A stretch of 64,000 nt of DNA from Tupaia tana (Eukaryota; Chordata; Mammalia; Scandentia; Tupaiidae), in NCBI GenBank assembly GCA_026018925.1, contig JAKSZU010000013.1, positions 76,435,791 through 76,499,790 on the forward strand. Direction: 5' to 3'. A model generated the notes under the pieces. That model was not told the origin of the DNA. It worked only from the letters and a program-made list of their open reading frames with translations, and ran no database searches. Shown in pieces: positions 48,601 through 60,690 of this stretch. The translations under genes were made by a program, and so were the position numbers. The first letter of the stretch is position 1, and every line of letters starts with the position of its first letter.

Positions 48601-49805
48601 AATTTGTGTACCTTTCACAAAGTGGAGAGGTCCTTTAAACTTTACCCTATAAAATCTTTCAACCTTACAGTAATAACATATCATAAAAATCTGGGAGGAA
48701 AGAAAATTTCTGTGTATGGCATAGGCCAAATCTCTGATGAATATTAAGGGGAAAAATACCTGGAGTAAAAATATTTAACATGGTTCTAGTTTATCACATT
48801 AACCTGGTACACTGACATTTCTGAGGTTCTTGCAACATTCAGAAAGAAATACTGTTTTAAGAATCTTAAGAGTTATCTGGGGCCTTAGAGGTCTCAGGGT
48901 CTAATCTTATTTTCTAAATGAGAATTTTCTTAACATTTAATAAACTTTAAAGTGGTCACGAGTTTCATGCTTGAATAATCCCTTGAGCAACTAATTTATT
49001 CTCAAGATAGCTCATTCCATTAAAAGAAAAAATGTTTTGCTGTTATTTACCATTATTAAGAAAAAAATTTTTAAAATGGGAGGAAAAAAAAACTCAAGCT
49101 GACTAGCAGCTTTAAATTGAGTCTTATCAATTTTAATCTAAGTACCTTTAAAGATACATGATTCACCATAATGAAAAAAAAATGTTTGAAATTGTAATGA
49201 GCAGTAACCTCCTCAGCCTTCTAAAAGCTTGATATATTGGGGAGATAAATCAGGTCAGTATAAAAATAAATCTCTATACTGACCTCTTAAATGTAAAAGT
49301 TGAATAGTGTAAGAATGAAAGAATAATATTTCAAAGCTTTAACCAGTTCTTCAGACCTATGTTTGAACAGTGACAATAATGAATCTTTGGATATATAGAT
49401 GCTGTGGATATTCCATCAGGAAGGGCAGTGGCTTTGTTTAATGCAATGAAGGGGATTATATAGAGTAGGGATATCTGAAGGTGGTCAGCCTTCCATCTTC
49501 CAATGTCTGTAATGCTTGCAAATACCTCATATGGCTGAGGATTGAGAGTTTTCAATCAAGTTCCATTAGCCCTGTAGAAATGTGAAGATTCCTCTCAGTA
49601 TATTGTGATGGCTTTTGTTTTTATGTATGATGTAATTTAGATGTCAACTAAAGTAACCTAATATTTGACACTGAAATAAACATTTCTCAAAATAAAACTT
49701 GAATGCTTTAGGATCCCTAAAATATGGCCAAATCTCTTCTGAGATTCAAAGTGGCATGAGGGCGCTTGGTTTCTCCATTCCAGGAGAACCATTGACATTG
49801 TAGTC
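48601..49805. other. Unassigned stretch
   Basis: No gene or repeat recognised. Confidence 0.4.
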
Positions 49806-49825
49806 ATATTGAAAATGTCCACTGG

Positions 49826-49982
49826 AGAGGCAGACAGGTGTCATGGAGGTTAAGGGTGCTGGACTCCCACATGGCTGATTGCAGTTCAAGTCCTGGACTT
49901 GGTGGCTTGCTTTCTCACCCCTCTCCCCTCGACTCTGCCCCTCCCTGATCTGATTTAAATTAATTAATTAAAGTTAAAAAAA
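49826..49982 (+). mobile_element. tRNA-derived SINE, short internally deleted form
   Basis: Head and B-box-like 'AGTTCAAGTCC' join at GGCTTGCTTTCTCACCC to the CT-rich end. Perfect 18-bp duplications ATTGAAAATGTCCACTGG at 49808-49825 and 49983-50000 show it integrated as one unit. Confidence 0.92.
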
Positions 49983-50000
49983 ATTGAAAATGTCCACTGG

Positions 50001-51235
50001 AAACCTGATCTTTTTTACATCACACATCTTCACCACAGGTGATACCACCCGTAAGAGAGTGAAAATTTGTTCACAATAGGAAAAACAAAAAATGTTACTT
50101 TCTTATGTAGTATACAGAAACAGACATGAAGTACAGATGTGAAATTTAAATTTCATAGGAAAACAGTAAGGAAAAAATGTCTAAAAATACTTCTGAAGGC
50201 TTCTGACTGCATTGCCTTTATACAGACTAATGTGTAGATAGCATCTCAGGATGTGGTAGAGTATGGTGGCCCTACGTGGGAAGGAATATTTATGACTTTC
50301 CTCAGTCATGCAATGCTATGGACTTCTGCTTTCCTGACATTGGCTAATTTTATAGATCGCTTCTCTATTGCATACGTGCTGTCCCTGCTTCTTTCAGTGT
50401 CACCTAAATATGCTCTGTATTCCTTTTCCCATCCCTTTAAAGGAGATTTAATAAAAAAATCCTTTATTAATTTTTTCAATCAGCTGTTCAGTTCATAAAC
50501 AGAAAAATTATGATACTGAATTAAAATGAAAATATTATTTTCTTCATGAAGCCCTCCTATTCTAAATCATATCTATTTAACCCCTACCACTAATTTTTGC
50601 ACCTCAAGAATTCTACCTCTTCGGTTATTATATTTCTTTTTTATTTTCCCTGCTGTGGTCTAAACTTCCTGCTTTCAGAAACCACTATCTTATTCATCAT
50701 ATTTTGTCCAAAGCCTTAACTGACACCATCACAACTGTGTATAAATCTGGGGGTGCAGTTCAGAGAGAAGGAAGTTGGGAGCAAGAGAACCTTCTATATA
50801 GATTTTAAAACTAGTCAAATTGAGCTGAATAATGACTAATGATAAGATTTGATTAAAATGTAGTCATCCTGTTAGGACAAGTATAGTGTATATTTATTCA
50901 TGATATAATAGATTCAAGTCAATTTGTTCTGTAAATTGTAAAAAAGGACAATGGAACATAAAAATGAGACAGAACGAGAAACACATGTGCATAATTTTCC
51001 TGAGAGACAGAGATGCAGAGATGGTATCCTCCGAACAACTTTCACAAGGCACCACATGCAGCTGCAGGTGAATAGTCTAATTCGGTTCTGCACAAGTAGT
51101 ACATTTTAGGGATCACTCTTTATTCTGTCTCTCTTTGATCTCCCTCTTATATCTACCCTATTTCAGTTCCGTGTCCCTCTATACTGCTTCCTAGAAAGTC
51201 TGCAATCTTCAGAGCCCAATTCTTACTGCTGCTCA
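50001..51235. other. Unassigned stretch
   Basis: No gene recognised. The part at 50960-51110 has a GA-rich segment that may be a remnant SINE but is too diverged to call. Confidence 0.4.
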
Positions 51236-51237
51236 GT

Positions 51238-51475
51238 TGAATTCATTTAAGCACATTCATGGAGTGCTTTCTATGGTTCAGGCTGTCTGTAAGGCATGGG
51301 AAATACACAGACGTATAACACGCTCCCTGCTTTTGGGACGACTTCATAGAGGAAATGTTTTTGAACTTGGCTTTGAAGAATAAATCAGATATGATATCAG
51401 GAAAAGGAAGGGAGGAAAGGCATTTCAGACCAAGGAGCAGCATATGCAAGAGCAGAGCATAGAGTCAGGGGCATG
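51238..51475 (-). repeat. L2 fragment, antisense
   Basis: Starts 'TTGAATTCATTTAAGCACAT' and continues with 'GGGAAATACACAGACG' and 'GGCATTTCAGACCAAGGAGC', the order of reversed L2. Confidence 0.65.
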
Positions 51476-51520
51476 AACTGCATGTCCAGAATACTCGATT
51501 GACATTTGATTCTTTTTTCT

Positions 51521-51776
51521 TTTTAGAGATTTTTGCCACAGGGTGCATTTGTTCACCAGAAAGAGCAACAGAGACAGAGACAGTGAGAGGGACGAGAGAA
51601 AGCAGCCCACAGTGAAGATAACCACACTACAATTCCTTCTCCTCCATCCTCCCCTGGGACCTAGGGCATGCACACATATATACCTGGTGTGATTTTCAAG
51701 CCACCGGGCCCAGGACTTGAACTGCAGTTGCCCATGTGGGAGTCAGCGACATAACTACTATACCATCTGCTGGTCC
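51521..51776 (-). mobile_element. tRNA-derived SINE
   Basis: Complete but diverged minus-strand copy. It ends on plus 'ACCATCTGCTGGTCC'. Confidence 0.87.
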
Positions 51777-52091
51777 TGATATCTCATTCTTTACCATAGG
51801 AGAAATATGATGACTATAAATATTAATGAGAACACAACTAGGACTTATACTCTGTTGGTTGCCTAAGAAAAATTTGCCTTTTCAGGTTCTTTACTTCTAG
51901 TGGCTGTTTCCTCTGCCTTCCAGCTCTAATCTTAAATATTCTGTCATTTGTCTTCTAATCTCAATTAAGGATTTTTCTCAGGGGAGAAGATTCATTTTTT
52001 TGGTACCAACCAACAATTACTGTAGCTAACTAACTTACATTTATAAAGACATTTATGCCTAATGACATCAAATATAGCTCACATTCAATTA

Positions 52092-52299
52092 CAGTCATGT
52101 CCTACATGACAATCAGTGGCCAACAGCACATAGGATGGTGCTCCCATAAAATTATATCAATAACCTAGATTTTAAGTAGGGTATGCCATCTAGGTTTGTG
52201 TGTAAGTATATTCTATGACATTTGCACAGTAAAAAAAAAAAAATCACCTAATGACATATTTGTCAGGATATACCCCTGTTGGCAAATGATATATGAATG
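52092..52299 (-). mobile_element. MER2-type DNA transposon, deleted
   Basis: CAGTCATGTCC at the left and 'ATATGAATG' at the right are degraded inverted ends, flanked by TA (52090-52091, 52300-52301). 'GCCATCTAGGTTTGTGTGTA' fixes the orientation, opposite to 46197-47419. Confidence 0.82.
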
Positions 52300-52392
52300 T
52301 AATTGTCAAAGCAAATATTTGGTGGCATATTTAGAGTAGACTCAAGAATTGAACAAGTTATTTACCATCTTTGTGTATCATTTTATTTTTTA

Positions 52393-52664
52393 TTTTTTTA
52401 GTTTGCTATAGGGTGTGTGCACTAGCCCAAGGAAAGAGAAAGAGAGAAAGAAAGAGAGAGAAAAAGAGAGAGAAAGAGAGAGAGAAATCACTCCCCAGGA
52501 GGGATGGTCACACCACCAATCCTTTTCTCTTCCATTCTCTAAGTATTTGCGGCACTCATGCACACATACCCAGCATGATTTCTAAGTCACCGGGTCCAGG
52601 ACTTGAACTGTGCAGTTGGCCCTAAGTGGTCCACCCTTCTGAATCTCCATGCCACCTGCTAGCC
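52393..52664 (-). mobile_element. tRNA-derived SINE
   Basis: Minus-strand copy with an expanded GA-rich section at 52430-52490. Flanks ATCATTTTATTTTTT / ATCATTTTTTCA act as duplications. Confidence 0.86.
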
Positions 52665-52669
52665 CATCA

Positions 52670-53160
52670 TTTTTTCACTTTTAAAATAATAACTCTCTCA
52701 AATGTTAATTTTGAAAATTGAGATAATTCTTAAAAAGCACTTCTATTGGTTACTTTTTATTTGCTGTCTTTCTTCCCCACTATATTCCATCCATTGTCTG
52801 TTCTTCTCCAAGCTTTTTTGTGCCCCAAGTTCGATGCCTACACATTGTATTGCCCTGATTTCCTGATTTCTGATCACTTTTAATCAAGTCAAGGCAGTAA
52901 CAGAAAGTAAGTGGAAGAAGTAATGGTTGGTCTTTCTTCTCCTCCTCCCTGCTCCAATGCTTTCACTCTGACCCTCTTCCTCTGAATTATGGCCCCTCAT
53001 CCATGGTGCCAGCTCTCACTAGGACCTACAAACACTTCTGCCTCTTGTCAGCCTTTATCTCTCCACTTTTTTTTTTTATGTTTGCTTTACATACAATGTC
53101 CAGAGTTTTTAACTGTATTATTGAGAGGAATGGGGAGAAGTGTATCCATTCATCTTGGTC
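52670..53160. other. Unassigned stretch
   Basis: Pyrimidine-rich in part. No gene or repeat recognised. Confidence 0.4.
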
Positions 53161-53175
53161 AATCAGCTTAATTTT

Positions 53176-53427
53176 TTTTTTGGAGAGGTTTTCGCTATAG
53201 GGCGCGTGCGCTCGCCAGGCAGAGAGACAGAGAGATAGAAAGCGGGAAATCACCCCCCAGGGGGGATGGTCACGCCGCAATCCCTTCTCCTCCATTCTCC
53301 TCTCGGGATCTTGGGCACGCACGCACACTCGCCCGGCGTGAGTTCTAACCACCGGGTCCGGGACGCGAACCGCGGTCGACTACGTGGGAGTCCAGCGACA
53401 TAGCCATTACGCTAACTGCTGGTTCCC
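53176..53427 (-). mobile_element. tRNA-derived SINE, youngest subtype
   Basis: CpG-rich copy with perfect duplications AATCAGCTTAATTTT at 53161-53175 and 53428-53442. The B-box-like region on plus is GACGCGAACCGC. Confidence 0.95.
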
Positions 53428-53972
53428 AATCAGCTTAATTTTGAGTGGGGGGAAGAAAAGAGCTCATTTCCTAGGTTGAGGGTCTGAATGGACGTTTTGT
53501 TTCTGTTTCCCTGAAAATTTAGCTGGTCAGGTAGACAGCATCTCAACTACTCAGGTTTTCCAGAAGAGAAGAAAAGAATACACATTTGTAATCTGGGAGG
53601 ACTCTTAAGACAGCCAGTGACCGTCCTCTGGTGACCTTCTCTTTAGTTAAAGCCTTGCTTGTGTGGTAGCATGAAAAGGAGAGGACAGTATATCTTTCTC
53701 TGGCTACTTTCAAAAGAGCTGTAGTTCGTATGTTATAATCAGGGTCCATGTAGTAAGGGAGAGATTATTCTTTCTATAGTCAGTAATTAAGGGGAGAAAG
53801 TCTTAATTTGCATATTATCTCAAAAAGAACATGATTTTTGGAAAATCCATGTCATGACACCATATGCTAAAATGATAATCATTTAGATTGTGTTGGAGAT
53901 TGCCTAGTTGGCACTGATGGAGCCATAAAATTTTATAACATGGTTTTATTCTAAAATCTTCTCTGCCAACAG

Positions 53973-54076
53973 GATATTCTTGTCTACTACTCCTGCTTCA
54001 CCTGTGTTTCTGTGGCATTATTCCTGGGCAACCTCATACCCAAGAGCACAAAGGCGACGCTCTTCAAAATATCAAG
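53973..54076 (+). other. Candidate exon (unconfirmed)
   Basis: A 104-bp segment lies between a good 3' splice-site context (pyrimidine-rich tract ending CTCTGCCAACAG) and a good 5' splice-site (ATCAAG followed by GTAAATAG). All three forward frames are open. One reads a leucine-rich stretch like a signal peptide ('LLLLLHLCF') followed by a polar segment; another reads a hydrophobic stretch ('VSVALFLGNLIP'). The segment is less AT-rich than its surroundings and is not part of a recognised repeat. I cannot name a gene, and no neighbouring exon is visible. Chance splice-like motifs are common in 64 kb. Confidence 0.25.
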
Positions 54077-54079
54077 GTA

Positions 54080-54840
54080 AATAGTTTCTGGGGAGAATGT
54101 GTTTCACTCTGCAGCAATGCTGGGAAGAAACAGCACAAGTATTAGTGACACCAATAAAAAAAAAAAATGACAAGGATACAGGAAGAGATTCTATTACTTG
54201 AGATGAAGGCGAAGACAGAACTTAGAAAAAGAAGTTCTCAAGCTTAGCACCACGAAAGTCCACGAGGCTCTTTGTTGCCCTGTACCTCTTCCTATTCCAG
54301 GTGAGAAAGTGCACATTTTCAAATACCATAAAAAGGCTGCAATTCTTGAGTTTCCCTCTAACCTATATTTTGTGATGACCTTTCAACATTCTTTCAGAAA
54401 ACCACTTACTGAATGTCTGCAATCATCTTTTCTATTTGAATTTGCTGTTACCTAAAGGATATATGCATTCTTAGCACATTGATCCAATAGCTCACAAAAA
54501 TAGCTTTCTCTCTTTCTCTCCTCTCTCTCTATCTTATTGTGCTTGTTTGGGGAAGTTGAAAACAATATGACAGAGCTGACCAAATGTATCCATGCAATGT
54601 TTACAACTGTACTTCACTGTAAAATCTTCTAATTCTTGTCTGTGTTTATTATCAATTGCAGCATTGCTGAATAAAATGTAAAGCTCTCAAATATATTTAT
54701 TCTTTATTGGGATAACAAAATCGACGCTTTAGGCCTGAAAACTTATAACAAGAGTGTACAACTTGTCTTCTTGAAGGAGTAAAATAATGTATGATTTTTC
54801 TATAATTATAGTTCCAAAATACTTTAAAATGTTTCCATTG
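54080..54840. other. Unassigned stretch
   Basis: No gene or repeat recognised downstream of the candidate exon. Confidence 0.4.
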
Positions 54841-54841
54841 C

Positions 54842-55013
54842 ATGGGAGAGAGAGAAAGAAAGGTAGAGATATAGCACCCTTAATAGAGTCCTAATGCTGC
54901 AATCTCCGCCTCTACTGGCCCAGATTATGAGCAAACACATTCCCAGTGTATTCAGGGAAGCACCGGGACAAATACATTTGTGAGTTTACCCACTGGGCCA
55001 TCATCCAGTCCCA
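54842..55013 (-). mobile_element. tRNA-derived SINE, very old or second type
   Basis: GA-rich start, 'ATGCTGCAATCTCCGCCTC' body, and an end on plus 'GGGCCATCATCCAGTCCC'. Confidence 0.55.
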
Positions 55014-55147
55014 GTGATACATACTGCCTAATAAATGGCATCAAATTAGGAATCATAAAAAGGAGAGCCCTACAGTACACCTGGTAATGGTGTGAAAACC
55101 ATTTAGAATGTAAAGTCGACACAACATAGGTAAAAACCTAGATGCAG

Positions 55148-55422
55148 GGCCAGCAGGTGGCATGGAGGTGAAAGCAGCTGAATCCCACAGGGCCACAACA
55201 GTTAGAGTCCCGGACCCTGCAGCTTAAAAATAAACACTGGATGCATGTGCAAGCATGCCCAGAATCCTGAGAAGAGAATAAAGGAGAAGAAATTGAGGTG
55301 TGGCCATCCCCCATGAGGGGTGATTTCTCACTTTCTTTATCTCTGTCTCTCTCTGTCTGTCTGGTGAACACATGTGCCCTATACCAAAAATCTCTCAAAA
55401 ACAAACAAACAAACAAACAAAA
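55148..55422 (+). mobile_element. tRNA-derived SINE, old type
   Basis: Head GGCCAGCAGGTGGCATGGAG, B-box-like AGTTAGAGTCCC, complete body and an (AAAC)n tail. Confidence 0.88.
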
Positions 55423-55583
55423 ATAGCTGGTGCGTATGTGTGCATACCTGATATCCCAAAGAAGAGGTGGTAGAGAAGAAATGGCAACATGATCTTCCTC
55501 CATGGAGGGGGAGGTGCTCTCTCTCTCTCTCTCTCTCTTGCTCTTTCTCTCTCTCTAGGGAGAACATGCCCTCTAGCAAATAT
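55423..55583 (+). mobile_element. 3' half of a SINE, directly behind another
   Basis: Starts within the body ('GGTGCGTATGTGTGCATACC') and runs through the CT-rich end. A further 3'-end scrap ('CCAGTGAGCACACACAGCCT') follows at 55680-55712. Confidence 0.68.
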
Positions 55584-56061
55584 ATATGTAATAAATATAT
55601 ATAATATCAAATTTATATATAATTTCTAAACTACAGATTATGACAGCCATACTTGAGCTAACAGACCTGTATGTCTCTCTCCAGTGAGCACACACAGCCT
55701 ATAAGAAGAAAAAATTCTAGGTTCAGTTTTTTTGATCTTAGGCAAGTTAACTTTCCTGAATCTAAGGTTTTTTCTTATCAGTAAAATGGGATAAAGAAGT
55801 CTGCCCAAAGTGTCAGAAAGATTTTGTGAGAATCAAATGGTGAAATGTAATGAAAGTACATTATAAACTGAAAAGCAAATATAAATGTAATATTAGGTAG
55901 TTGTTCACCAACACTTGTATTTAAAAGCTTTCTAGTGATCATTATTAAGGTTAGGTTTTTATTTGTTTTGTTTTTAACAAAGTTATTGAAATATAGCTGA
56001 CACATAATAAACTGTACTTCTTTAAAGTGTATAACTTATTTAGCTTTGATCTGTGTGTATA

Positions 56062-56109
56062 TCTATAGATCTATATATCTATATCTATATCTATATCTAT
56101 ATATATATA
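56062..56109. repeat. (TATCTA)n-like microsatellite
   Basis: Irregular TATCTA units grading into (TA)n at the tail of a minus-strand SINE. Confidence 0.85.
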
Positions 56110-56347
56110 TTTTACTATCGGGTGCATGTGCTCACTAGAGAGATAGAGACAGAGAGACAGAAAACAAGAAATCACACCCCAGGAAGAATGGCCACATTGC
56201 AATCCCTTTTTCTTTATTCTCATCTCGAGCTTTTGTCATGCATGCACATGTGCCTGGCATGACTTTTAAGCTGCCAGCTCCAGGACTTGAACCATGATCA
56301 GGGATGTGGAAGTCCAACATTCCAACCACTATGCTACGTGCTGAACC
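56110..56347 (-). mobile_element. tRNA-derived SINE
   Basis: Minus-strand copy; flanks TGATCTGTGTGTAT and TGATCTGTGTATAT are duplications. The microsatellite next to it replaces the tail. Confidence 0.86.
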
Positions 56348-56560
56348 TGATCTGTGTATATTCTTACAAACTATGAAAACAAATCTATACAAAAATTTTC
56401 TCATCTCTTTCAAAATCTCTTCCCTGCTCCTCTTTAACCTCCCACCATCACTAGGCTAGTGGTGATCTGCTTTTGTATCTATAGACTTGTTTGTATTCTC
56501 TAGAACTTGTATAAATGGCATTATGTTTCGTGTATGCATTTGTTTTACACCATGGAGTTG

Positions 56561-57390
56561 CAATGTTCAAGTTCCTGTCTTACTCAATGTTCAAGTTCCT
56601 GTTTCCCAATCCCATCTGACCTTTCTGACCTTTTAATGAGAGAAAACCAAGGAATGAAACAGGGCCCTAGAATACTCAAGGAAAGGCTATTAACATTACA
56701 ACTATTTAAGACATATCATCTGGACTGTAAAAATGTCTGAATTGTATTTTAAGACAATGCTACTTTGAGAGTAAGTATAGTAAAGGAGACAAACCAACAA
56801 AAATGGAAATGTGAAGATATAAAAATATTCACTGCAAATTGAAACAGCAAACATAACTGAAAAGATTTTAAGTGCTCACTAGCAAGTGATTGATTAAATA
56901 ACAAGTTACAACCATGTAAAGACAAACTGTGCATTCACTGCCATTAAGAAATGCTGTGAATGTAGATTGTATCCTGGAAGGATAACCATCTGAATGTTGA
57001 TAGTGGCTCTTTTTTACATCTAGGTGATGGGATTAACCTTAGTGATGATGATGATGGTGGTGAACAGCATTCTCTAAACAAATAGAATATTATTAAAAAA
57101 AACTAACATTTTCTTTTAAAACAAATAAATAATTTCACAAAAAAAAAATCCCCAATAGTATGATAAAGTGCTGTTGTACCAGCCAGATCTATTTTAAGTT
57201 TGGGATATATTTAAAGATGTAAGCTTGGAGAAATATTTACAAGGAATTATATATAAAATTGTTAACAATAATTATCTCTGAATGATAATACCATCCCTCT
57301 TATTTTAAAAAATTCTGTATGATCAGTATACCTTTTAAGCCCAATCCAGTATGAGTGGGGAAAAAAAGACAAACAGAAAACTTTCTGTCT
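56561..57390. other. Unassigned stretch with a small tandem duplication
   Basis: CAATGTTCAAGTTCCTGT occurs at 56561-56578 and again at 56584-56601. The remainder is unrecognised. Confidence 0.5.
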
Positions 57391-57391
57391 T

Positions 57392-57651
57392 GGGACCAGC
57401 AGATGGTGTAATGGTTAGGTTGCTGGACTCCCACAGAGTCAGCCGCAGTTTGAGTTCCAGACCTGGAGGCTTAAAAACTCACACCGGTTGCCTGTGTGTG
57501 CATGCCCAATATCCCAAGAAGAGAATGGAGGAGAAAGGATTGTAGTGTGGCCATCTCACCCTGGGGGGATGATTTCTTGCTTTCTGTCTCTCCAGTGAGC
57601 ACACACTGCCATGTAGCAAAAATATCTAAAAAACAAACAAACAAACAAAAA
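57392..57651 (+). mobile_element. tRNA-derived SINE
   Basis: Head GGGACCAGCAGATGGTGTAA, B-box-like AGTTTGAGTTCC, full body, (AAAC)n tail. Confidence 0.9.
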
Positions 57652-58550
57652 ACCTCCATCTTGAAAGGAAAATAGAATGAAAAAGCATTCTAACTTGCTC
57701 CTCAAGTAAATAAGGTAAAAGAATAGTTCTGTTAAGTTCTGACAAAAGGAAAGAAAAAGTTTTAACTAGTTCTGGTGTAATAATGGATATTTCTATGCCT
57801 CAAGGTTCTATTTCTACTCAGTATTTAAAAGATTCTCTATATATAATGGTTATTTTTGACACAGAAATGCCAGCAATTGTCACAGTATAGGAAATCAATA
57901 TCAAACTCTCTAATTACTACACTAAGAAACTTATTTATTGTAATGAATTCTCTAGTGCTATTGAAGAACTAGTGAATTTAATAATAGTATCTATTCATAG
58001 TCAGTTATTGACCCCAAACTGTCAAGTCACTTAGAGCAAGAATATAGGGCAAATAATAACTTGTTAAAGAAGTTACAAGTATGCATAGTCGCTTTCTATT
58101 TTATTTAAACCCACAAAAGAGATTTTTAATATCTTAAAGTTAGAAAGACATTTTTAAAATGAAGTTAAAACATTCTCACAAGGTGAAGAATTTGAAAAGG
58201 CATAAGACTAAATCAAGCTTTAGCCTCAATCCTTACTGAGGTAAGGTGTGAAATTTAAAGTCATCTTTTGATAGAGACAAAATCAAACAATGACATTAGA
58301 AAAATTTCCAGAACTGAGTGCTATATTGTGAAGAGTTCTAGGAGATGTGAAAAATAACATCTTCAGGGACAGGGCTCATCTCTTAGTTCCTGTGCATTCT
58401 CATCTTCTAGCTAGTAAAGAACTGTCTGTGACTAAATAACAAACTGTGGAATTCCTGACTAGATGTCTAATCTGCTGAATAGTGTTATGATGATGGGGCA
58501 GTGGCACTGCTTGTAGTTACTAAGCTTTTTTTTCTTTTCTTTTCCTTTTT
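57652..58550. other. Unassigned stretch
   Basis: No gene or repeat recognised. Confidence 0.4.
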
Positions 58551-58552
58551 TT

Positions 58553-58801
58553 TTATATACATAGAGATTTTTGCTATTGGGTGTGGGCACTCACTAGAGA
58601 GACAAAGAGACAGAAATCAAGAAATAAGCTCCCAGTGGAGATGTCCAAACCACAGTCCCTTCTCTTTCATTCTCCTCTTGGGATTTTGGGCACACATGCA
58701 CATGTGACTGCCATGAGTTTTAAGCCTCCAGGTCTGAGACTCAAACCGTGGTCAGCCATGTGGGAGTCCAGCCACATAACCATTATGCTATCTATTGGCC
58801 C
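58553..58801 (-). mobile_element. tRNA-derived SINE
   Basis: Complete diverged minus-strand copy with the tail region 'GCTATTGGGTGTGGGCAC' and a head ending 'CTATTGGCC' on plus. Confidence 0.87.
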
Positions 58802-58949
58802 ACCAAAGATGTTTTCTTTTCAATCTACTCTAATTACGCTTTCATTCTTACTATTCCATTGAAACTACTTTTGCCACAATCAACAATTGTCTCTAGTTTG
58901 TCAAATTCAGTGATCCTTATTTACATAATCTGCTCTTTAACAGTTTTGG

Positions 58950-60160
58950 GTAGACTAGATTGCTCTATCCTTCCTGAAATTCCCTTTGCTTTTCCCCACA
59001 TTTCTCCTGCCTGTCTCACTGCTCTTTCTTGGTCTCCTTTGTTGGATTGTCTTCTTCCAATTAATATGCACGTATTTGTGGAATGCAGACACCAAACTTA
59101 GCCCTTTCTCCTATTTTTCTCTTCTCACATTTCAGCTCAACTGCATGCTGAGGACTCTTATATGTATATGCACAGTCATACTCTCTCCCCTGTTTTTAAA
59201 TTCAGCTCTCCAACCGTCTACTTGACATCTCCAGCGCGATCTAATAAGCGCTTCAAATTTAACATACCCCAAAGAGAATGTTTGATTTCTAAATCTTCCT
59301 CCAAACAAATCTCTTTTTTCTTCCAGTAAAGGTCACTACCTTCCACCCACTTTCTTGAGTCAAATGTAAAAGTAATTTCTGGTTCCTTTTTCTTTCCCTC
59401 ATTAGTTCACAACCACCCTACCTTTAATTCATGGTAGAGTTGAAAAGATGTACGAACCCTTTTTTTGGCCTCTCTGTCTCCCAACTCATACTTTTGTTCA
59501 AGCCATTTTTTTCTTACATCAAACTAAATTTCTCCTAATTAGTGCCCATGTTCCCACTCTTTCCATCTACTTTCATCCCAATCTATTTTCTGCAATGGAA
59601 TAATGACATTTTAAAGTTGTACATTAGAGACTATTGCTCTGCTTAAAAGCTCTGATAGATTTTTCCACTTAACTTGTAATGAAATAAGTGACTTTTACCA
59701 AAGCTCCCAAGGGCCTTTATGATCTTGTTTCTGCTCACCTTCCTAGTCTAATATCCTAGAATTATCTTCTTTAACTATGCTTTGTAGAACCCCTCTGCTC
59801 ATTATATTTTACAAGCCTGATTCCATCATAGATTATTTGCATTTGCTATTATTTCTGCATAGCACATGTTCCCTTCCCCCACTCTCCTTTTTAGGACAGA
59901 CCTTTATCTTAGAATTTACGTGTCACATTCCCAAAGAGGCATTCCCCAATTATCCAATGAAAAATATCTTCCATCTCTTTCCAGTTATTCTTTATCGCAC
60001 AAACAGATTTGGGGTTATACTTATATAATTATTGTGAAAAATTATCTTGTTTATTCATTAATTTACTTATTGCCTGGTTCCATGACTAGAATGTATGCCC
60101 ACTGGGCATCTTCATCTTCTATTTCCATTAAATTGGTGAACTTTATCATATTTTTATGTA
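58950..60160 (+). repeat. L2 LINE, 3' portion
   Basis: Long CT-rich order matching L2: 'CATTTCAGCTCAACTGCATG', 'GGGCCTTTATGATCTTG', 'GCACATGTTCCCTTCC', then a 3' end 'CTAGAATGTATGCCCACTGG'. Open frames here (to 132 codons) are fragmentary, with no intact ORF. Confidence 0.78.
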
Positions 60161-60204
60161 AGAAAACTTCACTCAAAGGAGAGGAGGAAAAAATATATGA
60201 ACAC

Positions 60205-60300
60205 TTATTTATTTATCTAACATTTACTTATTGCCAGACACAATGCTATGTGCTGAATATCTGATGATGAACAAAACCAGTTTAACTCTGGATACATTGA
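60205..60300 (-). repeat. L2 tail, antisense
   Basis: 'ACATTTACTTATTGCCAGAC' and 'ATGATGAACAAAACCAG' match the reversed L2 3' end. Confidence 0.5.
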
Positions 60301-60384
60301 GCAATGAGATCATTTAAATCGGGAGGGTCAAGAAAGTCTCTAGTGAAATATTATTTTAGTTTAGATTGAAAAATAAATAGGGGA

Positions 60385-60674
60385 GGGAACCAGCAGTTAG
60401 TGTAATGGCTATGTCGCTGGACTCCCACGTAGTCGACCGCGGTTCGCGACCCGGACCCGGTGGCTTACAACTCACGCCGGGCGTGTGTGCGTACGTGCCC
60501 AACATCCCGAGAGGAGAATGGAGGAGAAGGGATTGCGGTGTGACCATCCCCCCTGGGGGGTGATTTCTCGCTTTCTGTCTCTATGTCTCTCTCTGTCTGT
60601 CTGGTGAGCGCACGCGCTCTATAGAGAAAACCTCTCAAAAAAATATAAATAAATAAATAAATAAATAAAATAAA
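60385..60674 (+). mobile_element. tRNA-derived SINE, youngest subtype
   Basis: Head GGGAACCAGCAGTTAGTGTA, B-box-like GGTTCGCGACCC, (AAAT)n tail, and duplications AAAAATAAATAGGGGA at 60369-60384 and 60675-60690. Confidence 0.95.
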
Positions 60675-60690
60675 AAAAATAAATAGGGGA

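Larger units (their letters stand above)
55960..56560 (-). mobile_element. Old L1 (L1M-type) 3' end, antisense
   Basis: 'AAATATAGCTGACACATAAT' and, after the SINE, 'GTGATCTGCTTTTGTATCTA' follow the reversed L1M 3'UTR order. Interrupted at 56110-56347. Confidence 0.7.

Noticed and set aside
59866-60264. 132-codon frame on plus
   Set aside because: It overlaps a fragmentary L2 copy and shows no coding signature.
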